Assembly: GCA_037440405.1 (NCBI GenBank)
Contig: JBBIUE010000002.1
Coordinates: 89,679-153,678, forward strand
Origin: JANMGV01 sp037440405
GTDB taxonomy: Bacteria > Planctomycetota > Planctomycetia > Pirellulales > Pirellulaceae
DNA: 64,000 nucleotides
Direction: 5' to 3'
In this document: one piece after another, positions 29,320 to 38,641 of the stretch
Numbering within the stretch: the stretch's first letter is position 1
Layout of the letters: each line of letters starts with the position of its first letter
Notes under the pieces: generated by a model
The model's database searches: none
What the model saw: the letters and a program-made list of their open reading frames with translations, nothing else
Told to the model about the DNA's origin: nothing
Program-made: the position numbers and the translations under genes

Positions 29320-29823
29320 ATGGTTTCGACTAGTGACGATCAGCCACTCATGACTTCACATCCATCACCCACACTCTCTCGAAAGACGCTGACGGTCGTG
29401 TTGATCTCCCTGGTCACGGTGCCATTTGCATTCGTCATCAGCATGGTGTACTTTCTGAAAGCTGACCCGGAACCGAGAATTGATGCGGGTATTCGAATCG
29501 AGACAACCGTATGGACTCCGGAGGATGACCGAGAAAATGACAAGACGAGATTGATGACTTGTATGGTCGTGACGAACAACTCAAAAGATCCTTGGCGCAA
29601 CGTAACTCTGGGGATCAACAAACAATTTTTTTATTCGAGCCGACGCCCCCTTTTGCCAGGAGAATCTGTCACGGTTCCCCTATCCTTTTTTGTGACGAAA
29701 GGAGGCACCGTCCCATTTCGACCGGCAACGCAGAAGGTGAAGAAAGTAACTGTTTTCGCCCAGATTCCATCCGGCGACCGAGGCGTCTTCGAGTCGGAAT
29801 GGACTGAGTCCTCTGCAAATTAG
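29320..29823 (+). CDS. Membrane-anchored hypothetical protein
   Basis: 167 residues; a short hydrophilic N-terminus, one transmembrane helix at about 24-46 (TVVLISLVTVPFAFVISMVYF), then an exported beta-rich domain (LMTCMVVTNNSKDPWRNVTL, SVTVPLSFFVTKGG). The domain resembles an Ig-like fold of anchored planctomycete proteins, but no family is certain. It lies 32 bp after carB on the same strand and may be cotranscribed. Alternative ATG at 29350 removes ten residues. Confidence 0.6.
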   Translation: MVSTSDDQPLMTSHPSPTLSRKTLTVVLISLVTVPFAFVISMVYFLKADPEPRIDAGIRIETTVWTPEDDRENDKTRLMTCMVVTNNSKDPWRNVTLGINKQFFYSSRRPLLPGESVTVPLSFFVTKGGTVPFRPATQKVKKVTVFAQIPSGDRGVFESEWTESSAN

Positions 29824-29885
29824 ACATGCCCACCGTTCGACTCGAATGGATCAACGTGCAAGCTGCACCGATCTGACCTCCGGTT

Positions 29886-30278
29886 TTAGCCGACTGCCTT
29901 TCGGTTCTCCATGCCGAAGGCCAATTCAAAGATCCGCGCATCACGCAATCCAAGCGCAACCCACACGAGAACGCCAAAGATGATTGGCATGAAGAATGGG
30001 TCGCCGACTCGAACGTGCGCTGCCGTGGCTCCACCAAGGTAAGCGCTCAGTAGAATGGCGCCGAGAAAAGCGGTCCGAGGGATGAGAAACAACAAAGCGA
30101 CAACGACCTCGACGACGCCGACTTTGAACATCAATTCAATGGACCATCCCAATTTGCCGAACATCTCCTCTTTGCCTTGAAAATCAAGAAACTTACCACC
30201 GGCGCTGGCAATACAAAGGAACGCTGCGATCAGCCCGCTCAGTATCCAACCCGCCAGTTGCAACTTTTGCCGCTTCAT
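29886..30278 (-). CDS. DoxX-like membrane protein
   Basis: 130 residues with four hydrophobic helices: LSGLIAAFLCIASAGGKF, FKVGVVEVVVALLFLIP, FLGAILLSAYLGGATAAHV and IIFGVLVWVALGLRD. The GKFLDF turn and the ATAAHVRVGDP stretch are typical of the DoxX-like (DoxX_2) group. These proteins are poorly characterised; some are linked to thiol or sulphur redox processes. It follows the SPFH operon on the same strand, but a terminator-like hairpin (30357-30379) separates them. Confidence 0.8.
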   Translation of the reverse strand: MKRQKLQLAGWILSGLIAAFLCIASAGGKFLDFQGKEEMFGKLGWSIELMFKVGVVEVVVALLFLIPRTAFLGAILLSAYLGGATAAHVRVGDPFFMPIIFGVLVWVALGLRDARIFELAFGMENRKAVG

Positions 30279-30356
30279 TTCTCGATCCCTTTTGATAAGA
30301 AACTTCGGAATCTAAGCATCCAGAACCAAAGATTAACATTTCTCGGTCCAATGAAA

Positions 30357-30379
30357 CAGGGTGACCGGAAATCACCCTG
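30357..30379 (-). terminator. Terminator-like hairpin after the SPFH gene
   Basis: CAGGGTGA and TCACCCTG form a perfect 8-bp stem around a 7-base loop. Read on the - strand it lies 28 bp after the SPFH stop and is followed by TTTC, a weak T-run. Position and shape suggest the end of the three-gene acyl ligase/SPFH unit. Confidence 0.5.
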
Positions 30380-30406
30380 GGCAACCCGGGCCACGCGACC
30401 AAGAAT

Positions 30407-31765
30407 TCAGTTCATGTCTGCGTCGGAGAGCTGCATTTCCACTTGATCGGCCTGCCAAGCGATGGCGGCGATGTTGCGGGCAAGTTCGAGAGGGTCTGTC
30501 GTATCGGCAAGGAGATTGGCCCGCAGTGTCAGGAATTCCATCTCGCTTTGGCGGACAACCGCGAACGCACCGTAGAGAAGTTGGTCATTGTAACGCAATA
30601 AAGTTGCCGCCGAACTGGGCTCGAATGGACCACATACGGAGCTGATGGCGATCAATGCATGCCCATCATTGTCCGTGCGTCCGAAATCGAGTGTGATGCG
30701 TTGGCGTCGGGTTGCTGCGAGGGGCACGATCAAAATCATCCGCTCGGCATCTTGAGCGTCGATCGTCCAGCCGGATTGTTTCGCCAATTGTTCAACCGAC
30801 GCTCGAGGATTCAAGGGAGCAGGGAGTGATTTGAGTTGGCTGAAATCGAGGCCGGGATTGCCGCCCATGGCTCCAAAGCCAGCTCCACCACTTGCCCCAC
30901 CGGCACCAGCTGCAATCGCCCCTCCAGAGGATACGGGCGTCTGATTGACAGCTTGGGCGATCATGCCGGGAAGCATCATTCCCATACCGAAGCCTACTCC
31001 GGTCGCAGCTCCTGAATTATTTCCGATCCCCTCCAGCCCTTTGGCAGCTTGATAGACCGTAAATGATCGTAAATCCCCCAGCGCGGACATGCTGCTACGT
31101 GCATCGATGGCCTTTTGCACTTCCTCGGGTGGCGAAATATTCGAGATGATGAATTGGTTCAGCTCCAACCCAAATTTGGCGAATTCTTCAGACAGTTTTA
31201 GCCGCGCTGCACTCGATAGCTCATCAAAGCGCGCCGGAAGATCGAGTAAGGGAATGCCTGCAGTTGCAAGCAAATCGGTCAGCCCCGAAACGATGATGTC
31301 TTTGAGATAAGTGGAAATCTCCTCCGTTGTAAACTTACCCTGTGTGCCGACAAGTGTATTCAGAAGCAACTCCGAATCGACAACCCGAAAGGCAAATTTT
31401 CCAAAACCCCGTAAGCGGACAACGCCGAAGTCTTTGTCACGAACCGTGATCGGCTGACGCGTTCCCCAACGCTGATCAGCGAACCATTGCTTGCCGATGA
31501 AGTAAACACACGCCTGAAACGGAGACTTTTCCCAGGGGATGGTGAGGATCTTGGTAAGAATAGGCACGTTCGCAGTGGTCAAGGTATAACGACCTGGACC
31601 AAAGCGATCCATGGCTCGACCATCACGAAAAAAAATGGCTTCCTGGTTCTGCTGGACAATGAGCTGAGCACCATACTGAATGGCAGCGGTACCATGCTGC
31701 GGTATGCGGGCCACAATGTGTTGGTTACTGTTGTCGACATAGTCTATTACTTCGAGTCGAAACAC
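30407..31765 (-). CDS. SPFH/Band 7 protein with C-terminal domain
   Basis: 452 residues. The first 240 form an SPFH domain of the YdjI/virion-core-like subgroup: GAQLIVQQNQEAIFFRDG, PGRYTLTTANVP, then a helical region with EEISTYLKDIIVSGL and LELNQFIISNISPPEEVQKAID. A Gly/Ala/Met-rich linker (about 270-315) follows, and then a 120-residue alpha/beta domain (SGWTIDAQDAERMILIVPL) that resembles YbjN or type III chaperone folds. There is no transmembrane helix, so association with membranes would be through oligomerisation. Third gene of the unit with the acyl ligase fusion and the coiled-coil protein. The role is unknown; SPFH proteins organise membrane domains. Confidence 0.85.
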   Translation of the reverse strand: MFRLEVIDYVDNSNQHIVARIPQHGTAAIQYGAQLIVQQNQEAIFFRDGRAMDRFGPGRYTLTTANVPILTKILTIPWEKSPFQACVYFIGKQWFADQRWGTRQPITVRDKDFGVVRLRGFGKFAFRVVDSELLLNTLVGTQGKFTTEEISTYLKDIIVSGLTDLLATAGIPLLDLPARFDELSSAARLKLSEEFAKFGLELNQFIISNISPPEEVQKAIDARSSMSALGDLRSFTVYQAAKGLEGIGNNSGAATGVGFGMGMMLPGMIAQAVNQTPVSSGGAIAAGAGGASGGAGFGAMGGNPGLDFSQLKSLPAPLNPRASVEQLAKQSGWTIDAQDAERMILIVPLAATRRQRITLDFGRTDNDGHALIAISSVCGPFEPSSAATLLRYNDQLLYGAFAVVRQSEMEFLTLRANLLADTTDPLELARNIAAIAWQADQVEMQLSDADMN

Positions 31766-31821
31766 AAGCGTATTCCTTGTTGCAGAGTTCGAGGATCAAA
31801 ACGCCACCGGAGCGATGGATG

Positions 31822-32334
31822 TTATTGAGCTTCTTCCAAAGTCGATTTGCGTCGATCGATGCGTTGGGATAAGAGTTCGAGGAGCTCGCGTACGCCTTTC
31901 CAGTCGGGCAAATCTGCTGGCCTGTTGCCGAGTGACTCCTGGATTCGATCGACCAGTCCGATCATATCGGAATCCATTTCAGCGATTTTCTCAAGGAGGG
32001 GAACATCGACTTTCCTCGAATCGAACCAGGATGCGTACCCTTCGACTGCGGACCGAACGCGACTCTGTTGCCGCTCGATCTCATGACGAATACCTTCCGC
32101 TTCATGCACTGCCTCAAGCTTCCCAGCATTGACCCAGGGCCTTGCCATGGCCTCGATTTGTGATTTGCATTCTTGCAGTCGCTTGGCAAGATAATCGCGA
32201 GTCAGGCGATCATCCTCTCGTCTTTTTTCCAATTGAGCGTAACCGCTGAAACCAGGAATCCATTCCTTCAATCGTTCTGTAAATCGACTTGACGTGTTAC
32301 CCATCGACGAGTCCATCTCCTGAATTCGTTGCAT
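31822..32334 (-). CDS. Coiled-coil hypothetical protein
   Basis: 170 residues, almost wholly helical and highly charged, with heptad-like stretches (LAKRLQECKSQIEAMARPW, EAEGIRHEIERQQSRVRSAVEG). The ATG at 32334 directly follows the stop of the acyl ligase fusion; the ATG at 32304 has AGGAG 12 bp upstream and may be the true start. It is 56 bp upstream of the SPFH gene. The pairing resembles SPFH/PspA-type partners, but no PspA signature was seen. Function unknown; context suggests a partner of the SPFH protein. Confidence 0.65.
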   Translation of the reverse strand: MQRIQEMDSSMGNTSSRFTERLKEWIPGFSGYAQLEKRREDDRLTRDYLAKRLQECKSQIEAMARPWVNAGKLEAVHEAEGIRHEIERQQSRVRSAVEGYASWFDSRKVDVPLLEKIAEMDSDMIGLVDRIQESLGNRPADLPDWKGVRELLELLSQRIDRRKSTLEEAQ

Positions 32335-35300
32335 TCAGCTTGAATGTGTTGGCGATACATTGATTTGAGGGTTAACCATTCGAGGACGTTGCACAGTCCT
32401 GAATAACTCCGGAGCGATCTTCCGCAAGTGTTCGGCAGTCTTCTCGACCGCTTGCATGATTTGCTCTTCAGAATGGGTGCAGTTGATGAAGAATCGCAAC
32501 CTAGCTGCCGACTCTTCAACAGCAGGGTAGAGAATCGGTAAGACATTGATTCCTGACTCGAACAAGCGATGGGAAAGCTGCAGCGCGTGCATGGAGTTGC
32601 CAGTAATCACCGGTATCACCGGAGTATCATGGCTGTGTCCCGTGTTGAGTCCGCGTCGTTGAGCCTCCCTCAGAAACAATGCCGACATTTCATGCAATCG
32701 CTGAACTCGTTCGGGCTCCTGCGCCAGGACTTCGAACGATTGGAGCGCGGCGGCCGTGTTCGTTGGGGACAGGCCAACGCTGAAGACGAATCCAGGAGCG
32801 GTGTATTTAAGATACTCGACCATACTCTTGCATCCGGCGATATAGCCACCGCAGGAGCCGAAGGACTTGCTGAGCGTTCCCATCCAGATATCGACTTGCT
32901 GAGTGTTGACATCGAAATGCTCGCCGATTCCGCGACCAGTCGGGCCCATGGTACCCATCGAATGCGCCTCGTCAACCATTAACCAGCACTTGTGTTTGTT
33001 TTTCACTTCAATGAATCTTGGCAAGTCGGGATAGTCACCGTCCATGCTGTAGACACCTTCAATCACCACGAGAGTACGGCGATACTTGCGGCGAAGTTCA
33101 GTCAGGGCTTCGTCCAATGCTTGCCAATCGTTATGTGCAAACGGTCGTCTCCGTGCACCACTGAGAATCGCACCTTGCATGATACTGTTGTGTGAAAGAG
33201 CATCATGCAGGATCAAGTCCCCTGGCCCTACTAAATGCCCGATGACCGTCTCATTCGTCGCGTGGCCGCCTACCATCACAATTGAATCCTCGACGCCGAT
33301 CCACTTGGAGATCGTCGTTTCGAGTTGCCGATGAATCTCTTTTTCGCCGGAGACCAAACGCGATGCGGAGACGCTCGTCCCATATTTCCGGACAGCCTCA
33401 ACGACCGCCTCCGACACTTCCGGGTCGCCGCTCATTCCAAGATAGTTGTAACTGGCGAAGCTAATCATCGTTCGACCATTGATCTTGGTCGTATCGCGGG
33501 TGACACCCTGATGCGCGGCGAAATACGGATTCGGCAGCCCGCTCATTTCGAACTGCAACATCGTTTGTTTCAGCCGACGATACTCAGGCAAGCAATCGAA
33601 ATCGTAATCCTCGGGGCCGATGTTTCGTTCAATCTCTTCAGGTTGGGTCAGGCTGAGAACCGGAGTCGTTCGGATGCGATCCTTGCCGAAATGCGTTTCA
33701 ATGGCCTCAGCAACTTCGCGAACTGTTTCAATGTCTTGCAGGACTTCTTCGGGGAAGCGTCCTCCGAAGGTTCCTTCAAGAATGTGCGAAATCTGAAGTC
33801 GCTCAAGGCTATCCAAGCCTAAGTCGAGGACGATATTCGTGTCGAGATCGACGATTTTGGCTCGCTCCTGAGCGACGGCTCGCACAGCTTTCGTAACGAG
33901 ATCGACGATTTCAGGAGCGGGATCGCGAGTCTTCTTACCCAGTACCGGCGTGTGCTTGATACCGGGCTCCTTTCTATCGAAAACGGCAGCCGCGATCATC
34001 GGCGCCTGCTCGTAAATCCCCTCTTGCCAGCTTTCCCACTTCGCGATGATTTTGAGATTGCCTTCGAGGTAGTCTCTCAAACATGCGTGTCGTTGAATCT
34101 TTCCACTGGAGGTTTTCGGTAATGAGCCGAACCGCACCAAATAGACTGCGTCTGGTGGCAACTCGTGGACTTGCGTCACGCTACGACGAATGGTGTGAAT
34201 GACAGGCTCCCAGTCGTCTTCCAAGCTTCGTTGGACTTCAACGGCAATGACCAGCTTATCCCGTCCGGTCGTGGAATCTGCGAAGGCAGCTGCGGCACTC
34301 GAAGGAATCGATTCGTGACACTCTTCCACCGTTTGTTCAATGTCCTGAGGATAACGATTCACCCCGCGGACGATAATCAAGTCCTTGATGCGTCCCGCAA
34401 TGAATAATTGATCACCGTCAAAGAACCCGAGATCTCCGGTCCGCAAGAACGGACCACGACCGTCGCTGAGCTTCGCTCCAAACGTGACGGCGTTTTCTTC
34501 ATGCTTTTCCCAATAGCCAAGTCCCACGCTCGGGCTTTGCACCCAAACTTCACCGATTCCCCCCTCGGCAACCTCTTCAAATGAATCTGGATCAACAATG
34601 AGGACTCGCTCGCTCGGCAGCACTCGGCCGCAGCCCACCATCGCGCGTGCCTCGATGTCGTCGTCGGGAATGGGAACAACGGAACGTCCGTCGAGTTGTC
34701 GAGAATCATAACTGCAGATGATGGGAGGCATCCTGGCAGGTCCCCCAGTAACAATCAAGGTCGTTTCCGCCATGCCGTAGCATGGGAAATGTGCAGAATG
34801 GGAGAATCCAACTCGGCGGAATTTTTCCGAGAACTGTTCGAGCGTCGAGGCGCGAACAGGTTCGGCCCCGTTGAAGGCTACCTCCCAACTGGACAAGTCC
34901 AGCCCTTCCATTTCTTCGTCGGTAACCTTATCGACGCAAAGCTGATAAGCGAAGTTCGGTGCACCAGACGTCGTCACTTTGTGAGCCGAAATGGTACGTA
35001 ACCATCGAACTGGCTTTTGCAGGAACGACATCGGGCTCATCAGAATACAACGGCGGCCGATGTACATCGGATTGAGAATTCCACCAATCAGCCCCATATC
35101 GTGGTAGGCAGGAAGCCAGCTACATCCGATGACGCCACGATTGTGCTCGAACGCAATCGTGATCAATTCGGCATTGCGAACTAAATTCGCATGGGTCAGC
35201 ATGACACCTTTTGGGCGGCCTGTGGACCCCGAAGTGTACTGAAGCACCGCCAATGAATCGGTTGCAATTGGAACCGGCTGGAAGGAATCGGCCTTCGCTA

Positions 35301-35793
35301 AGTCGACCGAGTCGGTACAAAGCAACTGCATTTTGCCCACGCGAAGGGGAAGTTCCTCGCTCTCGATCAAAGATCGGCTACCCTCGACGGACAACAAAAA
35401 TGCAGCGCCACAATCCTCCGCGATGCTGGCAACACGAGAGCCCTTACGATTACGTTTGGGGGGAAAGGCGGGAACCGCCACGCATCCAGCGTAAAGACAT
35501 CCCAGGAAACCAACGACGAATTCCAAGCCAGGCGGAAACATCAGGATTCCACGAGCCCCAGGCTCAGCAATGCGATGAATCTCCGCCGCAACAGCGCGAG
35601 CCCGTCGGTCCAGTTCGGCGTACGTTAAGGTGTCATCCAAGTCCCCTTCGCCGTCGGTGAAACAAAGGGCTAAGTCATTCGGAAGCTCGCTTTTCCAGTA
35701 CTGGATAACATCGACAAAACTGGCGCGAGGAGGTTGATATGGGGCCAAAAAACGAGTTACATCAAGCACAACAGTCCTCAGGGATGCGGCCAA
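32335..35793 (-). CDS. Fatty acyl-AMP ligase - ACP - alpha-oxoamine synthase fusion
   Basis: A 1152-residue fusion. Residues 25-590 are an acyl-AMP ligase (YTSGSTGRPKGV at 186-197, GYGMAETT-like motif near 340, RTGDLGFFDG at 451, the C-terminal Lys in KTSSGKIQRH). Residues 625-705 are an acyl-carrier domain with GLDS (Ser662). Residues 730-1130 are a PLP-dependent alpha-oxoamine synthase of the AONS/SPT group (GVYSMDGD, DEAHSMGTMG, TLSKSFG with PLP Lys976). The domain order predicts activation of a fatty acid, loading on the ACP, and decarboxylative condensation with an amino acid to a 2-amino-3-ketone such as ketosphinganine. The frame opens at TTG 35793, but GTG 35769 has GAGG 6 bp upstream and is likelier. 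First gene of the SPFH unit. Confidence 0.9.
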   Translation of the reverse strand: MAASLRTVVLDVTRFLAPYQPPRASFVDVIQYWKSELPNDLALCFTDGEGDLDDTLTYAELDRRARAVAAEIHRIAEPGARGILMFPPGLEFVVGFLGCLYAGCVAVPAFPPKRNRKGSRVASIAEDCGAAFLLSVEGSRSLIESEELPLRVGKMQLLCTDSVDLAKADSFQPVPIATDSLAVLQYTSGSTGRPKGVMLTHANLVRNAELITIAFEHNRGVIGCSWLPAYHDMGLIGGILNPMYIGRRCILMSPMSFLQKPVRWLRTISAHKVTTSGAPNFAYQLCVDKVTDEEMEGLDLSSWEVAFNGAEPVRASTLEQFSEKFRRVGFSHSAHFPCYGMAETTLIVTGGPARMPPIICSYDSRQLDGRSVVPIPDDDIEARAMVGCGRVLPSERVLIVDPDSFEEVAEGGIGEVWVQSPSVGLGYWEKHEENAVTFGAKLSDGRGPFLRTGDLGFFDGDQLFIAGRIKDLIIVRGVNRYPQDIEQTVEECHESIPSSAAAAFADSTTGRDKLVIAVEVQRSLEDDWEPVIHTIRRSVTQVHELPPDAVYLVRFGSLPKTSSGKIQRHACLRDYLEGNLKIIAKWESWQEGIYEQAPMIAAAVFDRKEPGIKHTPVLGKKTRDPAPEIVDLVTKAVRAVAQERAKIVDLDTNIVLDLGLDSLERLQISHILEGTFGGRFPEEVLQDIETVREVAEAIETHFGKDRIRTTPVLSLTQPEEIERNIGPEDYDFDCLPEYRRLKQTMLQFEMSGLPNPYFAAHQGVTRDTTKINGRTMISFASYNYLGMSGDPEVSEAVVEAVRKYGTSVSASRLVSGEKEIHRQLETTISKWIGVEDSIVMVGGHATNETVIGHLVGPGDLILHDALSHNSIMQGAILSGARRRPFAHNDWQALDEALTELRRKYRRTLVVIEGVYSMDGDYPDLPRFIEVKNKHKCWLMVDEAHSMGTMGPTGRGIGEHFDVNTQQVDIWMGTLSKSFGSCGGYIAGCKSMVEYLKYTAPGFVFSVGLSPTNTAAALQSFEVLAQEPERVQRLHEMSALFLREAQRRGLNTGHSHDTPVIPVITGNSMHALQLSHRLFESGINVLPILYPAVEESAARLRFFINCTHSEEQIMQAVEKTAEHLRKIAPELFRTVQRPRMVNPQINVSPTHSS

Positions 35794-36487
35794 TCGGGCG
35801 AGAAACAGTCCAGTTTAATGAACCTATCGTCGCTTTAACTACACACTCTGCATTCACGTTTGTCAGAACGTAATCGTTCTCCATGACAACCTTTATTGAC
35901 ACTTCGACGGCTCTACCGAACTCAACCAGCAACGATAGCGATCTTCTCCATCGGATTAGGCAACATTGAACGCGGAATAACTTATGCAAGTTAACAGAAA
36001 ACCTGCGAGAGTACAGTGACAAAAGTTTCCAATCGCTCCTATTTTGCTATCTATCCCCAAAGGTTGCAATTCCCTTCTGGCTGTCTGGGAACAGGCTTTT
36101 TCGTTGCCATTTCGGCCTGATTCCAACCCATCTGACCGCCTTCTGATGGACATTTTACATGAAGTTGCTCACCGAATTAGGTTGGTTGCGACCGTTTTCA
36201 GCTGGCCAACGTTACGGCCCTCGAAATTCAGTTGCTAATGACACGAAGCAAGCCCGCCATTTGGGCGATTCATCCTTTCCCGACCGATCGTCTAGAAATT
36301 TTGAAAGATACTGGGCGATCCAGCAGAAGAATTGAGACCCCATATTTGGAAGCCATCACCACCGAAGATTCGATTGGAACGTCCCTGCCAACCTCGTATG
36401 AACCGGATTCAGCGAATTACCTCGACGATCAAGGTGACAGCACTTGTGAACACCGACCGAGCGGCAACCATGCGATAGCCTCGGCGG
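35794..36487. other. Long intergenic region, no gene recognised
   Basis: Nearly 700 bp between the start of the acyl ligase fusion and the end of prs. Small frames on both strands lack family features and ribosome sites. It must hold the promoter of the fusion operon, which I cannot place. No repeats or RNA structure recognised. Confidence 0.5.
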
Positions 36488-37444
36488 TCAGGTCGCATCC
36501 ACATTGAACATTTGGCTAATGGATTTATTGTGATGAATGCGTCGGATGGCCTCTCCGAGCAATCGAGCCACACTGAGGACTTTGATGTTGGGGAGGTGTT
36601 TCTCTTCGGGAAGTGGAATCGTATTCGTGATCACGACACTGTTTACCGGTGCTGTTCGCAATCGTTCGATGGCATTACCGCAGAGAATACCGTGCGTGGC
36701 CGCTAAGTGGATTTCTTTGGCACCTGCTTTGTGAACTAGTTCAGCAGCTCCGACAATCGACCCCGCAGTACTGATCATGTCATCGAAGAGCAAGGCAATC
36801 TTTCCTTCGACTGGACCGCCAATGATGTTTTTCTGCTCCGTCTCGTACGCGCTTGCTCTTCGCTTGTCGACGATGGCGAGTTTTCCTCCCAGCCGCTTGG
36901 AATGACCGAAGGCTCTCTTGATGCTTCCTTCATCCGGACTGACGACAACGATCTCTTCGCGCGTGAAACCCAATTTGCGAAAGTAGTCCGTCAGCACTGG
37001 AGCGGAGTACAGATGATCAACGGGGACGTCGAAGAAACCCTGAATTTGGGGTGCGTGCAAGTCCATGGTTAAAACGCGATCGGCGCCGGCCCGCGTGATC
37101 AAGTTGGCGACGAGTTTTGCAGTGATGGGAACGCGACCTTCGTCCTTACGGTCCTGTCTTGCGTAACCGTAGTAAGGAATGACCGCAGTGATGCGGGCAG
37201 CACTCGCCCGCTTGCAACTGTCGATCATGATCAACAACTCGATCAAATTGTCGTTGACCGGCGGACAGGTCGGTTGAATCAGGAAGACATCTCGGCCTCG
37301 AACATCGTCTTCAATCTTGCAGAAATTTTCACCGTCCGGGAACTTTCCCAGCGAAACAGCCCCCAGCTCCAAGTGAAGCGAAGCACAAATGTCTCGGGCA
37401 AGTATGGGATTCGCTCGCCCGCTAAATATCTTTAATTCGTGCAT
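36488..37444 (-). CDS. prs: Ribose-phosphate pyrophosphokinase
   Basis: Makes PRPP from ribose 5-phosphate and ATP for nucleotide, histidine and tryptophan synthesis. The 318-residue protein matches class I PRPP synthases end to end: FSGRANPILA, GKFPDGENF, the PYYGYARQDRK loop, VLTMDLHAPQIQGFF, VVSPDEGSIKRA and the PRPP-binding LLFDDMISTAGS. Its start overlaps the upstream nucleotidyltransferase gene by 13 bp, so the two are translated from one message. Complete. Confidence 0.97.
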   Translation of the reverse strand: MHELKIFSGRANPILARDICASLHLELGAVSLGKFPDGENFCKIEDDVRGRDVFLIQPTCPPVNDNLIELLIMIDSCKRASAARITAVIPYYGYARQDRKDEGRVPITAKLVANLITRAGADRVLTMDLHAPQIQGFFDVPVDHLYSAPVLTDYFRKLGFTREEIVVVSPDEGSIKRAFGHSKRLGGKLAIVDKRRASAYETEQKNIIGGPVEGKIALLFDDMISTAGSIVGAAELVHKAGAKEIHLAATHGILCGNAIERLRTAPVNSVVITNTIPLPEEKHLPNIKVLSVARLLGEAIRRIHHNKSISQMFNVDAT

Positions 37445-38214
37445 GGATATCCTAATTCCCGCATCTTGGCCTCAACTCGCTCTAGCTCTTCGAGAGTATT
37501 GATACTAAGCGACTCACAAGGCTTGAGCAACGCCTGCGCCTCGACTCGATCTCCTCGTTCCTTGAGGATGGCCGGTACATCCGTCAAATAGTACTCGCCT
37601 TGAGCATTCTGATTCCCCAAGCGATCGAGAGCCCAAAGTAACTTTTGGGAACGGAATAAATACGTGCTCATGTTTACCTCGCGGATGTTTCTCTGCTCCA
37701 AAGTCGCATCCTTCTCTTCGACAATCCGATCGAAACGGCCTTGGGCATCACGGACGATTCTCCCCAGTCCCTTTGGATCGTCTTTCGTGAGTGTGCCCAG
37801 CAAACAATCCAACGCTTCCCGCTGAAAGCTCTCCATTAACTCAATGACTGACGAGGATTGGATCAGAGGAGAATCGCCAGCAACGACCAGGGCAGGATGG
37901 TCACTTCCCTGCAATTGCGAACGACACATTTGAACCGCATGTCCGGTCCCCAGTTGCTGCTCTTGCAAGGCAAACTCGACACCCCTTCGATGACGCAATT
38001 CATCCTGGACCAAATCTGCACGATAACCGACGACGACGATCACGCGATGCACCGCAGCACGCTCGAGAGCATCGAGTACCCATTGAATCATTGGCCTTCC
38101 AAGAACCGGGAACAGAACTTTGGGAAGCTCGCTTTTCATACGAGTTCCCTTGCCAGCCGCCAGCACAACTGCCGTCGGTTGAATTTGAGGATGTAAGTCA
38201 ACCACTGCATTCAC
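37432..38214 (-). CDS. GlmU-type uridylyltransferase domain protein
   Basis: A 260-residue nucleotidyltransferase like the N-terminal half of GlmU: VVLAAGKGTRMKSELPKVL at the start, then EQQLGTGHAVQ, VVAGDSPLI, GLGRIVRD, IVEEKDA and NTLEELERVEAKM at the end. The left-handed helix acetyltransferase half of bifunctional GlmU is missing and is not encoded next to it. The protein would therefore make UDP-GlcNAc from GlcNAc-1-P and UTP, or act on another sugar-1-phosphate; acetylation would need another enzyme. The overlap with prs (13 bp) is a gene order also seen in other bacteria with full-length GlmU. Confidence 0.87.
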   Translation of the reverse strand: MNAVVDLHPQIQPTAVVLAAGKGTRMKSELPKVLFPVLGRPMIQWVLDALERAAVHRVIVVVGYRADLVQDELRHRRGVEFALQEQQLGTGHAVQMCRSQLQGSDHPALVVAGDSPLIQSSSVIELMESFQREALDCLLGTLTKDDPKGLGRIVRDAQGRFDRIVEEKDATLEQRNIREVNMSTYLFRSQKLLWALDRLGNQNAQGEYYLTDVPAILKERGDRVEAQALLKPCESLSINTLEELERVEAKMRELGYPCTN

Positions 38215-38422
38215 ACCTTACCTATTAGAACTTTTTCAAGGAGCGAAGATTTTCGCGAAATTCGAGAAGCTGGAAAGTCATCCGACCATGAAAAGCTCTG
38301 GACGTGCTGTTCGAAACGCGAACTTTCTCGATTTTGAATGCAAATTGAACGTTTCCGTTGACCAATCGGCCGGGGAACTGTAACCTTTCTCGATGTTCGT
38401 TTACTGAATCAAAGGAAAAATC

Positions 38423-38602
38423 ATGGGAACTGAGCGTACTCGAGAACTCCGGCGCCGTCGGCAAAGAAAAAAGAAGCTGTTGTTATTGCGAAAGAAGTGC
38501 GTCAAAGCGAACAAAAGCGAAAAGGCAGTGATTGCCCAAAAGCTTCGCAGATTGACGCCGGGAGCAGAATTCGTCATCGAGAGCTTGGGTATAAAGAATT
38601 AG
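38423..38602 (+). CDS. DUF6800-like small basic protein
   Basis: A 59-codon gene. ATG at 38423 with AAAGGA at 38411-38416, 6-7 bp upstream. The product begins MGTERTRELRRRRQRKKKL, continues with a Lys/Arg-rich helix and ends RRLTPGAEFVIESLGIKN. From memory this matches the small conserved planctomycete family DUF6800, where the TERTREL start and the RRLTPGAE end are the constant parts. The basic nature suggests nucleic-acid or ribosome contact, which is inference. It lies divergent from the nucleotidyltransferase gene and 39 bp upstream of the next + strand gene. Confidence 0.75.
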   Translation: MGTERTRELRRRRQRKKKLLLLRKKCVKANKSEKAVIAQKLRRLTPGAEFVIESLGIKN

Positions 38603-38641
38603 ACTTATCTGGGGAATCGGAGGGCATCGATTGCAGATATC

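Noticed and set aside
36232..36507. 91-codon + strand frame before prs
   Set aside because: Overlaps the end of prs on the opposite strand, has no family features and no clear ribosome site.
38225..38464. 79-codon - strand frame before the GlmU-like gene
   Set aside because: Overlaps the start of the better supported DUF6800-like gene on the other strand; no homology seen.
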